DNA from: Acidobacteriota bacterium
GTDB taxonomy: Bacteria > Actinomycetota > Acidimicrobiia > Acidimicrobiales > Microtrichaceae
Assembly: GCA_003577145.1 (NCBI GenBank)
Contig: QEUP01000010.1
Span: 1 to 64,000, forward strand
Reading direction: 5' to 3'
DNA length: 64,000 nucleotides
A program made the position numbers and the translations under genes. This document shows positions 42,252 through 51,130 of this stretch, piece after piece (position 1 is the stretch's first letter; each line of letters starts with the position of its first letter). A model generated the notes under the pieces. That model ran no database searches. It saw only the letters and a list, made by a program, of their open reading frames with translations, and had not been told where the DNA came from.

Positions 42252-42425
42252 CGGCCGTCGAGTGGCTCAGCGCTGCCGGGGATCTGCTCGCTGAGAAGAG
42301 CCATGCCTCCCACGGTCCACCGCCGGGCAGCAGATACCAAGGGTGAGGAACCCCCAATTCGTGGTGGGTGCACCCCCAGCGGATCTCCGCCTGCTCACCT
42401 CGTCCGCCGGCAGGCACCAAGCCCG

Positions 42426-42758
42426 TTAGGTCGCCTTGCTGCGCGTGTCGTTGACTTGCCGGACGTCGCGGATCGCGTCGATGTCCCACCTACGGCGTCC
42501 GACTTGTAGCCAGACACGGTCGTCGTGGACGAATACGGCACTGATCGGTCGTGAATACGGCAGGCAAACGCCGTGGTACCTGACTCCGTCGCGGCCGACG
42601 ACGGGCTTGCCATCACGTACCGAGACAAGCCAAACCCCTCCGTGGTGGGACAAGTCTCGAACCGGCACGAGATCTTCGCGGCCCACGACATGATGCACCT
42701 TGCCGGCACTCGATGCAGCCTTCTTGCCGGTCTGTCTGGTGTTCCTGCGGGCAGCCAT
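42426..42758 (-). CDS. small basic hypothetical protein
   Basis: 110 residues from ATG at 42758, fixed by an ideal AAGGAGGTGA ribosome site. The first 25 residues are Lys/Arg/Ser-rich (ARRNTRQTGKKAASSAGK). The rest looks like a compact beta domain: VPVRDLSHHGGVWLVSVRDG, GVRYHGVCLPYSR, AVFVHDDRVWLQVGRRRWDI, DAIRDVRQV. No family recognised; the size and basic tail would suit a nucleic-acid-binding protein, as a guess. Divergent from the three-gene cassette at 42898, 139 bases away. Confidence 0.6.
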   Translation of the reverse strand: MAARRNTRQTGKKAASSAGKVHHVVGREDLVPVRDLSHHGGVWLVSVRDGKPVVGRDGVRYHGVCLPYSRPISAVFVHDDRVWLQVGRRRWDIDAIRDVRQVNDTRSKAT

Positions 42759-42858
42759 ATCCCTCACCTCCTTTCCGCCCGGGGGTTCGGTTCTTGCGGC
42801 CGGACGACGGCTGACGGACACTCCCGATGTCAAGCGGGTCATGGACAGTTCTCATTTC

Positions 42859-42885
42859 ACTTCCCAGATCCGCACTATGGGAAGT
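42859..42885. promoter_or_regulatory. palindrome at the start of the three-gene cassette
   Basis: ACTTCCCA (42859-42866) and TGGGAAGT (42878-42885) form a perfect inverted repeat with an 11-base centre. It overlaps the first possible ATG (42877) and ends 12 bases before ATG 42898. This is a typical place for autoregulation by the HTH protein encoded second in the cassette. Confidence 0.5.
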
Positions 42886-42897
42886 AAGATGGGAACC

Positions 42898-43686
42898 ATG
42901 ATCGACGAGCCGTTCGGGCCTGCCCTTTCTTCCATCCACCTCCGGGAGTCGCCGCTCGAGTTCGTGGTGGCGCAGATCCGATTCCCTCTCGTGGTGTCCA
43001 TTGGCGAAGAGCAGTTCATCGGCCCCTTCCAGGAGCTGATCCGCCAGGAATACAGCGACCTTCGACGCGAGACCGAGACTCGGGTCGAGGTCGGACCTGA
43101 GGGAGTCCGCGCGGCAAAGGGGGGCGTCGTATGGCGGTTCACCAGCGAGACAAACGACTGGGAGGTTGCCCTGACTCCAGAGTTCCTCGCCCTCGCGACC
43201 AAGAACTACACGCACCGGGAGGACTTCCTCACACGCTTGGAAACACTGGTCGACGGGCTCGGTGATTGGCTGGACCTCAAGAAGACACGACGGGTCGGGG
43301 TGCGATACATCGACCGGGTCACGGGGAATCACCTCGACGACCTCCCCGACCTGGTTCGTCCCGAGGTTCTCGGCGTCGCTGGTACACCGCTGCCAGACGC
43401 CGTCACCCTCCACCACGCGCTCGACGACTGCGAGTACCGGTTTGCGGACGACACGGCACTCCGGGCTCGCTGGGGGTGCCTCGAGCCGAAGACTACGTTC
43501 GATCCGGCGATCGATCCGATTGATGACCGATCATGGGTGCTCGACATCGACGCATCACATGGCGAGAGGTCATTCGAGGCGGCGGCCGTGCGCGATCAGG
43601 TGCAGTTGTTCTCTGACCGCATCTACCGGTACTTCCGCTGGGCTGTCACGGATGACTTCTTGACGGAGTTCGGGGCAGAGACATGA
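42898..43686 (+). CDS. TIGR04255-family protein (cassette gene 1)
   Basis: 262 residues. The opening PLEFVVAQIRFPLVV, the central WRFTSETNDWEVALTPEFLALAT, then TRRVGVRYIDRVTG and the closing YRYFRWAVTDDFLTEFG are the hallmarks of the TIGR04255 family: sporadic, horizontally spread proteins of unknown function. Three in-frame ATGs exist (42877, 42889, 42898); the last is chosen because the palindrome overlaps the first. The stop overlaps the next gene by four bases (ATGA). Codon use is less GC-biased than in neighbouring housekeeping genes, by eye. Confidence 0.7.
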   Translation: MIDEPFGPALSSIHLRESPLEFVVAQIRFPLVVSIGEEQFIGPFQELIRQEYSDLRRETETRVEVGPEGVRAAKGGVVWRFTSETNDWEVALTPEFLALATKNYTHREDFLTRLETLVDGLGDWLDLKKTRRVGVRYIDRVTGNHLDDLPDLVRPEVLGVAGTPLPDAVTLHHALDDCEYRFADDTALRARWGCLEPKTTFDPAIDPIDDRSWVLDIDASHGERSFEAAAVRDQVQLFSDRIYRYFRWAVTDDFLTEFGAET

Positions 43687-44393
43687 CATCACTCGCACAT
43701 ATTCCCGAGACCTACGTCGAGGACGACGTAGTTGAGGTCCTCGTTCCACCCGTGTGGGCAACACCATGGGTGGGCACAACCGATCGAATCGGCCCCTCAA
43801 CGGCGGTCCGCGTCGTGAGCCCGGCTGAGAGCACCACTTGGACAGCACCGGCGGGAATCGCGCTAGCAGCCTCCGCTGCAGAAGAGGTGCGCGAGCTGCG
43901 CGACAGCGTCACACGACGTGCGGGTCTCACTCGTCAGGACGTCGCCCGGGCCCTGGGGGTGGATCGTCGTTCACTGTCGGGCTATGTCACAGGTGAGATC
44001 CGGCCGGCGGAGGACAGGCTCCAGGCCCTTCGCACACTTGATGCGCTAGTGCTTGAGCTGGAGCCGCGATTTGGTGCTCGGCTCCGCGAGGTTCTGAAGT
44101 GCGACGTTGGCCATGGGACGCCGCTCGACCTCATCGCGATGGGCCGTCTCGATCTTGCAGAGGACATCGAGTTGGCAGCGAGCCGTATCACCGATCCCCC
44201 TCGCGTAGTGGTTCGCCGCAGGGCACACAGAAAGCCCTTGTACCTCCACGCGCGAGAGAAGTGGGCCGATCGTGTCAACCTCCCCGCCGCAGGCGGAGTC
44301 GTTCGCGAGCCCGAGACCTACGAGCAGGACCTCTCCGGGGCTGTCTCGAGCGAGAGGCCCGCACCCCCGCGTCCCCGGCGGAAGCAGATCTAG
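43683..44393 (+). CDS. HTH (XRE-like) protein (cassette gene 2)
   Basis: 236 residues. A helix-turn-helix is visible at about 85-105 (GLTRQDVARALGVDRRSLSGYVTG), preceded by a helix with VRELRDSVTRRAG. The region after it (RLQALRTLDALVLELEP, RFGARLREVLKCDVGHGTPL, DLIAMGRLDLAEDIELAASR) recalls antitoxin proteins of the Xre/MbcA type. The first 70 residues are strand-rich and the last 40 disordered with RPAPPRPRRKQ. Overlaps gene 1 by four bases and gene 3 by one. Likely regulator or antitoxin of the cassette. Confidence 0.7.
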   Translation: MTSLAHIPETYVEDDVVEVLVPPVWATPWVGTTDRIGPSTAVRVVSPAESTTWTAPAGIALAASAAEEVRELRDSVTRRAGLTRQDVARALGVDRRSLSGYVTGEIRPAEDRLQALRTLDALVLELEPRFGARLREVLKCDVGHGTPLDLIAMGRLDLAEDIELAASRITDPPRVVVRRRAHRKPLYLHAREKWADRVNLPAAGGVVREPETYEQDLSGAVSSERPAPPRPRRKQI

Positions 44394-45142
44394 TGGCAGA
44401 TGGGTCGTTCTTCCAGCCGTCGAACGGCCCGCTGAACCAGGGCGACATCCTGATCGCTCCCGTCGCTCGCGTCACGGCGGCCGACCGGTTCGTGCCCGAG
44501 CGTTGGGGCCGGCTGGACCAAGACGAGGTGCTGATCGACCGCTCGGATGTCGACGCTGAGGACATCGAGCTCTTCGCGGGACGGGAACTTGTGATGGTGA
44601 CCTCGCACGACTGTCATCACGACAAGGAGTGGAATGCAGCTAGAGGTCGTCTCATCCGTCAGGGCAACAGCGAGGAAGACGCTGACCGCTTGGCCGAGGA
44701 AGACGACACCCTCGATCGGACGTTCCAGGCCAGCCCGATCGTCCCTCTCGACGATTTCGACCCGGGAACGCGAGGCAACTACCGGGCCGGCCGGGTGGTT
44801 GGGTACTTTCCGATCCCAGAGTCACCTGATGGTGCATTCCCGGAGAGCGTGGTTGATCTCTCCTATCGGTGCACCATCGACCGAAAGGCCATCACCAACC
44901 GGCGGTGGTGTCTGGGTCCAGAGCCTCGGGATCAGTTGCGCTACGCGATCGCTCGATTTGACTCGTTTCGCAGTGTCGAGCTCGGCGAGACGATCGAGCA
45001 GGCCGTCGGCCGTGAGATCGTCGATGTAGAGGTTGACACGTCGACTGGCCTCATCGTCGTCTTGACCTTGGACGACGGCGAGGTCCTCCGACTTGTCCAG
45101 CCTCCCGCCGATCCCGAACCTGGGGGCCGCGAAAGCATCTGA
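44393..45142 (+). CDS. HDC-motif hypothetical protein (cassette gene 3)
   Basis: 249 residues from GTG at 44393, whose G is the last base of the previous TAG. It begins with a GDILIAPVARV strand, then MVTSHDCHHDKEWN, a His-Asp-Cys and His-His-Asp-Lys cluster that looks like a metal site or a catalytic centre. It continues with SPIVPLDDFDPGTRGNYRAG, VVGYFPIPE, VVDLSYRCTIDR and a helical end (RDQLRYAIARFDSFR). I know similar proteins only as hypothetical with a SxDC motif. Possibly the effector of the cassette. Confidence 0.65.
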   Translation: MADGSFFQPSNGPLNQGDILIAPVARVTAADRFVPERWGRLDQDEVLIDRSDVDAEDIELFAGRELVMVTSHDCHHDKEWNAARGRLIRQGNSEEDADRLAEEDDTLDRTFQASPIVPLDDFDPGTRGNYRAGRVVGYFPIPESPDGAFPESVVDLSYRCTIDRKAITNRRWCLGPEPRDQLRYAIARFDSFRSVELGETIEQAVGREIVDVEVDTSTGLIVVLTLDDGEVLRLVQPPADPEPGGRESI

Positions 45143-45382
45143 CCCGCTGGCGCGCCTCAGTGGGCACGGCGGCGATTCGAACAACTCCTCGAGAACCGGG
45201 GTTAGCTCCTCCGACGTGCCGGCCCTCTGGAGCACGCCCGCGGCGTCCTCGATCCGAACCGGATCCCCGCTCCGGAGCATCTGCCCGACCTGGCCCGCCG
45301 GGTCCACGGCGTCGGAAGAGCTTTCGCACCCTGTCAGCTTCGCACGCGACACACCGGAGCGTCCTGTACGGCCCCTGGCCAT
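45143..45382 (-). pseudogene. possible 5' gene remnant after the cassette
   Basis: On the minus strand the bases just beyond the cassette read an N-terminal-like protein: KLTGCESSSDAVDPAGQVGQ, then MLRSGDPVRIEDAAGVLQ, then TSEELTPVLEELFES. Composition is natural here but becomes poor where the frame enters the cassette gene at 45142. This suggests a gene whose 3' part was replaced when the cassette arrived. It could be chance. The 246-bp spacer has no other gene. Confidence 0.25.
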
Positions 45383-45388
45383 GAATTC

Positions 45389-46846
45389 TCAGATGTCGTA
45401 GTAGAGGTGGAACTCCCAGGGATGGGGCCGCAGCCGGATGGCGTCGATCTCGGCTTCGGTCTTGTAGTCGATCCAGGTGTCGATGAGGTCGGCGGTGAAC
45501 ACGCCACCGGCGAGCAGGAAGTCGTGGTCGTCGGCCAGCGCCTGGAGTGACTCGTCAAGCGATGCCGGAACCTGCGGCACCTTGGCCAGTTCCTCAGGAG
45601 GCAGGTCGTAGAGGTCCTTGTCGACCGGGTCGGGCGGCTCGATGCGGTTCTGGATCCCGTCGAGGCCTGCCATCAGCATGGCCGAGAACGCCAGGTACGG
45701 GTTGCAGGACGGGTCGGGACAGCGGAACTCGATGCGCTTGGCCTTGGGGCTCTGCGAGTACAGCGGGATCCGCACTGCTGCAGAGCGGTTGCGCTGCGAG
45801 TACACGAGGTTCACCGGGGCTTCGTAGCCGGGAACCAGCCGCTTGTACGAGTTGGTGGTCGGGGCCGCGAAGGCCAGCACCGCACCGGTGTGCTTCAGCA
45901 GGCCGCCGATGTACCAGCGGGCCATGTCGGACAGACCCGCGTAGTTGGACTCGTCGTAGAACAGCGGCTCGCCGTCCTTCCACAGCGACTGGTGGCAATG
46001 CATACCCGACCCGTTGTCCTCGAAGACCGGCTTGGGCATGAAGGTGACGGTCTTGCCGGCCTCCCAGGCCACTCCTTTGACGATGTACTTGTAGAGCATC
46101 AAGCTGTCGGCCGACCGCAAGAGCTTGTCGAAGCGCATGTCGATCTCGGCCTGACCCGCGGTACCGACCTCGTGGTGCTGGACCTCTATGTCGATGCCGG
46201 CCGCCTCGAGCTCATGAACCATCTCGGAACGCAGGTCCTGGTAGTGGTCCATGGGCGGCACCGGGAAATAGCCCTGCTTGTAGCGGGGCTTGTAGCCGAG
46301 GTTGGGTGAGCCGTCGAGCTCTGCGTGCGCGCCGGTACGCCATGATGCCTCGACCGAGTCGACCTCGTAGAACGCCTCGTTGTAGCTCTGGCCGAACCGC
46401 ACGCTGTCGAAGATGAAGAACTCGGCTTCGGGGCCGAAGTAGCACGCATCGGCCAAGCCGGTGCTGACCAGGTAGTCCTCGGCCTTCCTGGCGACGTTGC
46501 GGGGGTCACGGCTGTAGGACTCACCGGTCACCGGGTCCTTGACGAAGCAGTTGATGTTGAGGGTCTTGTGCTGGCGGAAGGGGTCGATGATGGCGGTGTT
46601 CGGGTCCGGGATCAGGATCATGTCGGATTCCTGGATCTCCTGGAAGCCCCGTACCGAAGAACCGTCGAAGCCGTAGCCCTCGTCGAAGCCCTCTTCGCTG
46701 AGCTCATGGGTCGGTACCGAGAAGTGCTGCATGAGGCCCGGGAGATCACAGAACCGGAAGTCGACGACCTCGACCCCCTCGTCCTGCGCCAGCTGCACGA
46801 CCTCCGCCGGCGTTCTTTGTTCCACGGCACTACCTCCGTTGCTCAT
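45389..46846 (-). CDS. glnA: glutamine synthetase type I (beta)
   Basis: 485 residues from ATG, or 478 from GTG at 46825, which has a better ribosome site (AACGGAGG). Active-site blocks: [38 protein letters not shown] (ATP and glutamate site), [17 protein letters not shown] and RSAAVRIP. The loop Tyr that GlnE adenylylates is Y413 ([11 protein letters not shown]406 from the GTG start). Makes glutamine from glutamate and ammonia; expected homododecamer. Regulated covalently by glnE at 32667. No clear GlnR box was found. Confidence 0.97.
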   Translation of the reverse strand: MSNGGSAVEQRTPAEVVQLAQDEGVEVVDFRFCDLPGLMQHFSVPTHELSEEGFDEGYGFDGSSVRGFQEIQESDMILIPDPNTAIIDPFRQHKTLNINCFVKDPVTGESYSRDPRNVARKAEDYLVSTGLADACYFGPEAEFFIFDSVRFGQSYNEAFYEVDSVEASWRTGAHAELDGSPNLGYKPRYKQGYFPVPPMDHYQDLRSEMVHELEAAGIDIEVQHHEVGTAGQAEIDMRFDKLLRSADSLMLYKYIVKGVAWEAGKTVTFMPKPVFEDNGSGMHCHQSLWKDGEPLFYDESNYAGLSDMARWYIGGLLKHTGAVLAFAAPTTNSYKRLVPGYEAPVNLVYSQRNRSAAVRIPLYSQSPKAKRIEFRCPDPSCNPYLAFSAMLMAGLDGIQNRIEPPDPVDKDLYDLPPEELAKVPQVPASLDESLQALADDHDFLLAGGVFTADLIDTWIDYKTEAEIDAIRLRPHPWEFHLYYDI

Positions 46847-46980
46847 CGCTCGCTGCCTGTCGCAAACAGCGCGTGATGGTAGTTGGTGACCCGGCGCCTT
46901 ACCCCACCCGAAACACGCAATTCACAAACGCTTTGCGGACGCTCGTCCCACGCCACGCGGCAGCCTGTTCACCATGGGCG

Positions 46981-47982
46981 CTAGCGCTCCGTGGGGTAGA
47001 CCAGCCCGATCTCTGCCCGGGCCGCATCGAGGGTGGCGATGACCTCCCGGGACTCATCGAGGGGCATCACGGTGCTCTCGGTCCTACCCTCGCGCAGGCA
47101 CCGGTGGACCTCTTCGACCTGATAGTGCAGGCCGTTGCCGAGGCGGGGACGATCCATCTGCGCCCGCCCATCGGAGGTGCGCAGGGTCAACGCGTCTGCC
47201 TGGTGGAAGAACGCAGGAAGCTTGACCGACCCCTCGCTGCCGGTGATCCTGGCGGAGTTGCTCAGCTCGGTGGTGATGGCTGCTTTGAGAGTGGCGAAGC
47301 GCCCTTCCGGGTAGCCCAGCGTGACCGCCGACTGCTCATCGACGCCGTCAGGGCCCAGTGTCCCCGTCGCTGAGATCGTCGCGGGCTGCCCGAGGCACAT
47401 CGACGCCAGGCTGCACGGGTACACACCCAGATCGATCAGGGCGCCGCCTCCCTTCTCCGGCTCGAAGAGCCGTGCCGAGAGGTCGCGGTCGGCCACGAAA
47501 CCGAACTCTGCATCGACCGCCCTCACCTCCCCGATGGCACCCTCGGCCAGCAAGGACCGGAGCAGGACCCAGGTCGGCAGGAACCGGCTCCACATCGCCT
47601 CCATGAGGAAGAGGTCCCTGGCCCGTGCCTCGGCGATCATCTCGTCGGCCTCGGTTGCGTTGATCGCGAACGGCTTCTCGCACAGCACCGGGTGGCCCGC
47701 CCTGAGCTGCGCCAGGGTGTCGCGATGATGGAGGGGTGCGAGGGTGCTCACGTAGACGGCGTCGATCCCATCATCGTCGGCAAGTGCCTCGTAGCCCTCG
47801 TAGCAACGCTCCACTCCGAAGTCGTGGGCGAAACCGCGCGCCGACACCTCGAAGCGCGAGGCAACCGCCACGACCTCGGCGTCGGGGACGTGCTCGAGGT
47901 CGCTGACGAACTTGCGAGCGATGTGACCCGTGCCGACGACGCCCCACCTGACGCTTGGTTCCTGGGTACGCTCAATGCTCAC
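46981..47982 (-). CDS. GFO/IDH/MocA-family oxidoreductase
   Basis: 333 residues from GTG at 47982; the frame is open for another 103 codons but crosses the msrA start region, so the shorter form is chosen where family similarity begins. [17 protein letters not shown] is the Rossmann dinucleotide loop, [17 protein letters not shown] carries the EKP motif of the family, and [16 protein letters not shown] is the usual substrate-loop His/Asp region (Asp, Gly, Tyr seen). NAD(P)-dependent sugar or related oxidoreductase, substrate unknown. Divergent from msrA. Confidence 0.9.
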   Translation of the reverse strand: MSIERTQEPSVRWGVVGTGHIARKFVSDLEHVPDAEVVAVASRFEVSARGFAHDFGVERCYEGYEALADDDGIDAVYVSTLAPLHHRDTLAQLRAGHPVLCEKPFAINATEADEMIAEARARDLFLMEAMWSRFLPTWVLLRSLLAEGAIGEVRAVDAEFGFVADRDLSARLFEPEKGGGALIDLGVYPCSLASMCLGQPATISATGTLGPDGVDEQSAVTLGYPEGRFATLKAAITTELSNSARITGSEGSVKLPAFFHQADALTLRTSDGRAQMDRPRLGNGLHYQVEEVHRCLREGRTESTVMPLDESREVIATLDAARAEIGLVYPTER

Positions 47983-48076
47983 GGGCAGCCCCCGAACACC
48001 GATCGACCCGGCGGGAACGCGCCGGCCCGCCGTGGCGTTGACAACGTCGGATGCCCGCAGCTTCGAGGTGACGTCG

Positions 48077-48754
48077 ATGGCATGGTTCGGCAGGCACAGG
48101 ACGACGATACCCAGCGCCGAGGAGGCGCTGCCCGGACGCGCTTCGGCGATGCCGGTGCCCGAGCGACACTTCCTCAACGGCAACCCGCTGCACCCGCCGT
48201 TTCCCGACCGTTGTGCCACCGCGGTGTTCGCGATGGGCTGCTTCTGGGGCGCGGAGCGCATCTTCTGGCAGACCCCCGGGGTGTTCACCACCGCCGTGGG
48301 CTACGCCGGTGGATCGACCCCGAACCCCGACTACGACGAGGTGTGCTCGGGCATGACGGGCCACACCGAGGTGGTGCTGGTGGTGTTCGACCCGGGTGAG
48401 GTGAGCTACGACGCCCTGCTGCGGATCTTCTGGGAGAACCACGACCCGACCCAGGGAATGCGCCAGGGCAACGACGTCGGCACGCAGTACCGATCGGCGA
48501 TCTTCACCTCCGATGACGGCCAGTTCGAAGCAGCCCTGGCATCACGAGATGCCTACCAACATCAGCTGGGCGCCGCCGGCTATGGCGAGATCACCACCGA
48601 GATCCGACCTGCTCCGCCCTTTTACTACGCCGAGCACTACCACCAGCAGTACCTGGCGAAGAACCCCATGGGCTACTGCGGCATATCCGGCACCGGCGTG
48701 TCCTGCCCGGCGAACTCCTCAGGATCTGTGAACGCGGATCGTCAGGTCAGGTAG
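48077..48754 (+). CDS. msrA: peptide methionine-S-sulfoxide reductase A
   Basis: 225 residues. The catalytic motif [14 protein letters not shown] with the nucleophilic Cys is intact, as are [27 protein letters not shown] and [23 protein letters not shown] (quoted in parts: GTQYRS, HTEVV). It repairs oxidised methionine. The N-terminal [20 protein letters not shown] extension is common in actinobacterial MsrA. The end [13 protein letters not shown] holds the recycling Cys; the last 12 residues after it come from DNA that contains a 12-bp repeat (48725-48736) and overlap the SDR stop by 13 bases, so the tail may be acquired. Confidence 0.93.
   Translation: MAWFGRHRTTIPSAEEALPGRASAMPVPERHFLNGNPLHPPFPDRCATAVFAMGCFWGAERIFWQTPGVFTTAVGYAGGSTPNPDYDEVCSGMTGHTEVVLVVFDPGEVSYDALLRIFWENHDPTQGMRQGNDVGTQYRSAIFTSDDGQFEAALASRDAYQHQLGAAGYGEITTEIRPAPPFYYAEHYHQQYLAKNPMGYCGISGTGVSCPANSSGSVNADRQVR
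48725..48736. repeat. 12-bp direct repeat flanking the SDR gene (copy 1)
   Basis: TCTGTGAACGCG here recurs at 49559-49570, so the SDR gene (48742-49539) is bracketed by a pair of 12-bp direct repeats. Copy 2 is also the outer arm of the 42-bp palindrome. Confidence 0.6.
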
Positions 48755-49539
48755 CGCGTGTAGGCCTCCATGGCGTGCTCGTCGGGAGGCATCGTGGCCG
48801 GCCCGCCCGGAGGTTCGAGCCGTAGGTCCGAGAGGTCGATGCCGGGATGGGCGAACATCAGCCCGATCAGCTCGGCCAGGGTCTCACCGAGGTCCCGGAC
48901 CTTCATCGTGTTCGCCTTCAGCTGCGCCTCCACCAGCCAATGGGGGAACACCTCGGTGAAGACCCCACTGTCGAACTCGTTGGCGAACTCGGTGCCCTCG
49001 GTGTCGCCGATCACGACCCGCACGAACCGGTGATGCCGGTACTCGGTACGCAAGCCCTGGATCAGTGAATCAAGCGCTGCCTTGCTGGCCGCGTACGAAA
49101 CGAGGGCACGACGGGGACGATCGGTGGAGATGGACGACAGGTAGGCGGCCACACCGTTGTCGCAGATGTGCGGTATGAAGGCCTTGGTCACCAGCGCCGC
49201 ACCCATCACGTTCGTCTCCAGTACCTCGCGCCAGTCCTCGGCCGTCTGCTCGTCGAGCGTCCCCAGCGAAGCCACCCCCGAGCAGTAGAAGAGCGCGTCC
49301 AGCCCGCCCACCTCGGCGATGGCCTGATCGGCAGCATCCTCACACGAGGTCTCGTCCCGGACATCCAGCGCCACCGCTCGGCCTCCGCCGGCGCCGGTCA
49401 CCGCCTCGTCGAGCATCTCGCGACGGCGAGCTGCGAAGACGACCGTTGCCCCACGTCTGGCGAGAGCGGTAGCCGTGGCCCGGCCGATGCCCGCCGACGC
49501 ACCAACGACGAGCACCCTCTTCCCCGTGAGCGGCTCCAT
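48742..49539 (-). CDS. SDR-family oxidoreductase
   Basis: 265 residues. Cofactor loop [24 protein letters not shown] (basic residues favour NADPH), LDVRD, catalytic Ser in [11 protein letters not shown] and SYAASK (YxxxK) are intact, with [17 protein letters not shown] before. NNAG is changed to YCSGVA. Substrate unknown. TAATCT at 49548-49553 lies eight bases before the ATG, so it is probably leaderless, with the 42-bp palindrome in the -35 region. Overlaps the msrA 3' end. Bracketed by 12-bp direct repeats. Confidence 0.88.
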   Translation of the reverse strand: MEPLTGKRVLVVGASAGIGRATATALARRGATVVFAARRREMLDEAVTGAGGGRAVALDVRDETSCEDAADQAIAEVGGLDALFYCSGVASLGTLDEQTAEDWREVLETNVMGAALVTKAFIPHICDNGVAAYLSSISTDRPRRALVSYAASKAALDSLIQGLRTEYRHHRFVRVVIGDTEGTEFANEFDSGVFTEVFPHWLVEAQLKANTMKVRDLGETLAELIGLMFAHPGIDLSDLRLEPPGGPATMPPDEHAMEAYTRYLT

Positions 49540-49560
49540 CGAGGCGGAGATTACAGGTTC

Positions 49561-49602
49561 TGTGAACGCGCGTGGCCCCTATAGGGGCCACGCGCGTTCA
49601 CA
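49561..49602. repeat. 42-bp perfect palindrome
   Basis: The two 21-base halves (49561-49581 and 49582-49602) are exact reverse complements, from TGTGAACGCGCGTGG to its complement, centred on TA. It sits between the thiolase stop (49634) and the SDR promoter -10 (49548). No T-run follows on either side. It could be a strong hairpin that ends the thiolase transcript, an operator, or a mobile-element end. Confidence 0.85.
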
Positions 49603-49633
49603 AATCATGAATGTCACGGTGGACACTCCACGG

Positions 49634-51106
49634 TCACGCCGAGAAGGTGCCGTCGGGCAACAGCCGCACCTTCTCGCCGCAGAACTCCCTATCGACCATG
49701 TCGGCCATCAGCCCCGGTGCAGTGGTTGTCGCCACGGTCCTCGTGCCGTCAGGCAGGTCCGCGACGACCACGCCCAGCTCGGGACCGTCCCGGTCGTAGG
49801 TGACGGTGTAGCCCGCGACCGTGCCCCACGAGTCGGAGTTGGGGACGACCTCGGCAACAGCAGTTCGCTGTTCGACCTCGGCACTGACGTCTGCGACGGC
49901 GGCAACGTGACCGGAGGGCGTGCACGACCAGATGCCGAACCCCTGCTTGGTGAGCGTCACACTCACCGATGACACCAGCCCCACGCTGCGAGGATCGCCC
50001 CGCAGCACTCGGGCCATCTCAGCCATGGCCTGGAACACGAAGTTGTTGAGCGGACCTCCCGCAAACGTCATGCCCCCCGTGACAGTGAGCGGACCCTCCA
50101 GCGCGATTCCGAGCTCCCGGGCGTAGATCTGCACCGCCGCCGGGAAGCAGCTGTAGAGCTCCAGGTGGTCGATGTCGTCGATCCGGATACCCGCCAGCTC
50201 AGCCGCGCGCCTGCCGGCGATCTGTGCGCCTGGGCAGCGATGCAACTCCCGTCGGCTCGGCACCGGGACCATGTGATTGGACTCGGTGCCCGATCGCAGG
50301 AACACCAGCCGATCCCTCGGAATGCCGAGGCCGGCGGCTGTCCCCGCCGAGGAGATGATGAGCGCACCGGCCTGGTCCACGTTCCACTGCGAAGTCAGGA
50401 GCTTCGTGTAAGGAAAGGCCAGCAGGCGGTTGCCCGGCCCAGGCTCGGCGATCTCCTCTGCGCTGTATCGCTCCCGGTTCCAGGCGTGTGCGTTGCCGAG
50501 GGCTACCCGGTTGAAGCGCTCCCAGAGCTGACCCATCTCTCGCCGATGAGCTTCGAGCGAGTTCCCGTTCGCGTACCGCAGCGCGTTCTCGAGCGTCGCA
50601 TAGCCGACCACCGGGCTGACGAGCTGGGTGGCGAGCTCGACGTCGGTTACAAGCGGCTGCTCCGGTCTCAGCACCTCGTCGGGCAGATCGCCGCGCTGGG
50701 TGCTCTCGACAACCTCGATGCCGGCGATCCTCGCCTGCTGCTCGCGGTACCTCGCCTCGCCGCCGACGATGACAGCCACCTCCAACTCCCCGGCCGCGAC
50801 AAGGCTGCAAGCTCGGTTGATGAGCGCCTGTTGGAGTATCCCGACCTCGGCCAGCACGGTGTGCACCTCACCCAGGCCCGTTCGTCGAGCTATCAGCCGT
50901 CCCGGATCCGTATAGCTCCACATCCCCCGGGGCACCGCCAGCCACTGAGCTCGTTCCAGCAGCGTCCGGCTCCCGGCATCCTCAGCCGCCCGCTCTACGG
51001 CCAGGGCCATCAGCTCTGCGGCTTCGGGACCGGTGGCAGCATCGTCGATCCTGCCACCGGCGACACCCACACCTGCCAGTACCGGCGTTCGGGGATCGAG
51101 GCTCAA
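49634..51106 (-). CDS. thiolase-like acetyl-CoA acetyltransferase (lipid-transfer type)
   Basis: 490 residues. The N-terminal half is thiolase-like (TPVLAGVGVAGGRI, MALAVERAAEDAG, AAGELEVAVIVGGEARYREQ) and the C-terminal half carries a beta-rich domain (SWGTVAGYTVTYDRDGPELG) seen in a family annotated as acetyl-CoA acetyltransferase beside beta-oxidation genes. The usual nucleophilic Cys context (CxSG) is not evident: the helix reads NRACSLVAAG. DHLELYSCFPAAVQIYA is the conserved DxxELYSCFP block, GPLTVTGGMTFAGGPLNN the GGxxxxGGP block. Reaction therefore uncertain. Confidence 0.82.
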   Translation of the reverse strand: MSLDPRTPVLAGVGVAGGRIDDAATGPEAAELMALAVERAAEDAGSRTLLERAQWLAVPRGMWSYTDPGRLIARRTGLGEVHTVLAEVGILQQALINRACSLVAAGELEVAVIVGGEARYREQQARIAGIEVVESTQRGDLPDEVLRPEQPLVTDVELATQLVSPVVGYATLENALRYANGNSLEAHRREMGQLWERFNRVALGNAHAWNRERYSAEEIAEPGPGNRLLAFPYTKLLTSQWNVDQAGALIISSAGTAAGLGIPRDRLVFLRSGTESNHMVPVPSRRELHRCPGAQIAGRRAAELAGIRIDDIDHLELYSCFPAAVQIYARELGIALEGPLTVTGGMTFAGGPLNNFVFQAMAEMARVLRGDPRSVGLVSSVSVTLTKQGFGIWSCTPSGHVAAVADVSAEVEQRTAVAEVVPNSDSWGTVAGYTVTYDRDGPELGVVVADLPDGTRTVATTTAPGLMADMVDREFCGEKVRLLPDGTFSA

Positions 51107-51130
51107 CTCACTTGTGCGGCTGCTCCACCC

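Noticed and set aside
42270-42400. NUDIX-like LPGGG fragment on the minus strand
   Set aside because: Only a WYLLPGGG string without the rest of a Nudix box; probably chance in a spacer.
46847-46980. GlnR-type operator upstream of glnA
   Set aside because: A GTGAAT-GTTTC pair can be picked out on the minus strand but spacing and sequence are too weak to support it.
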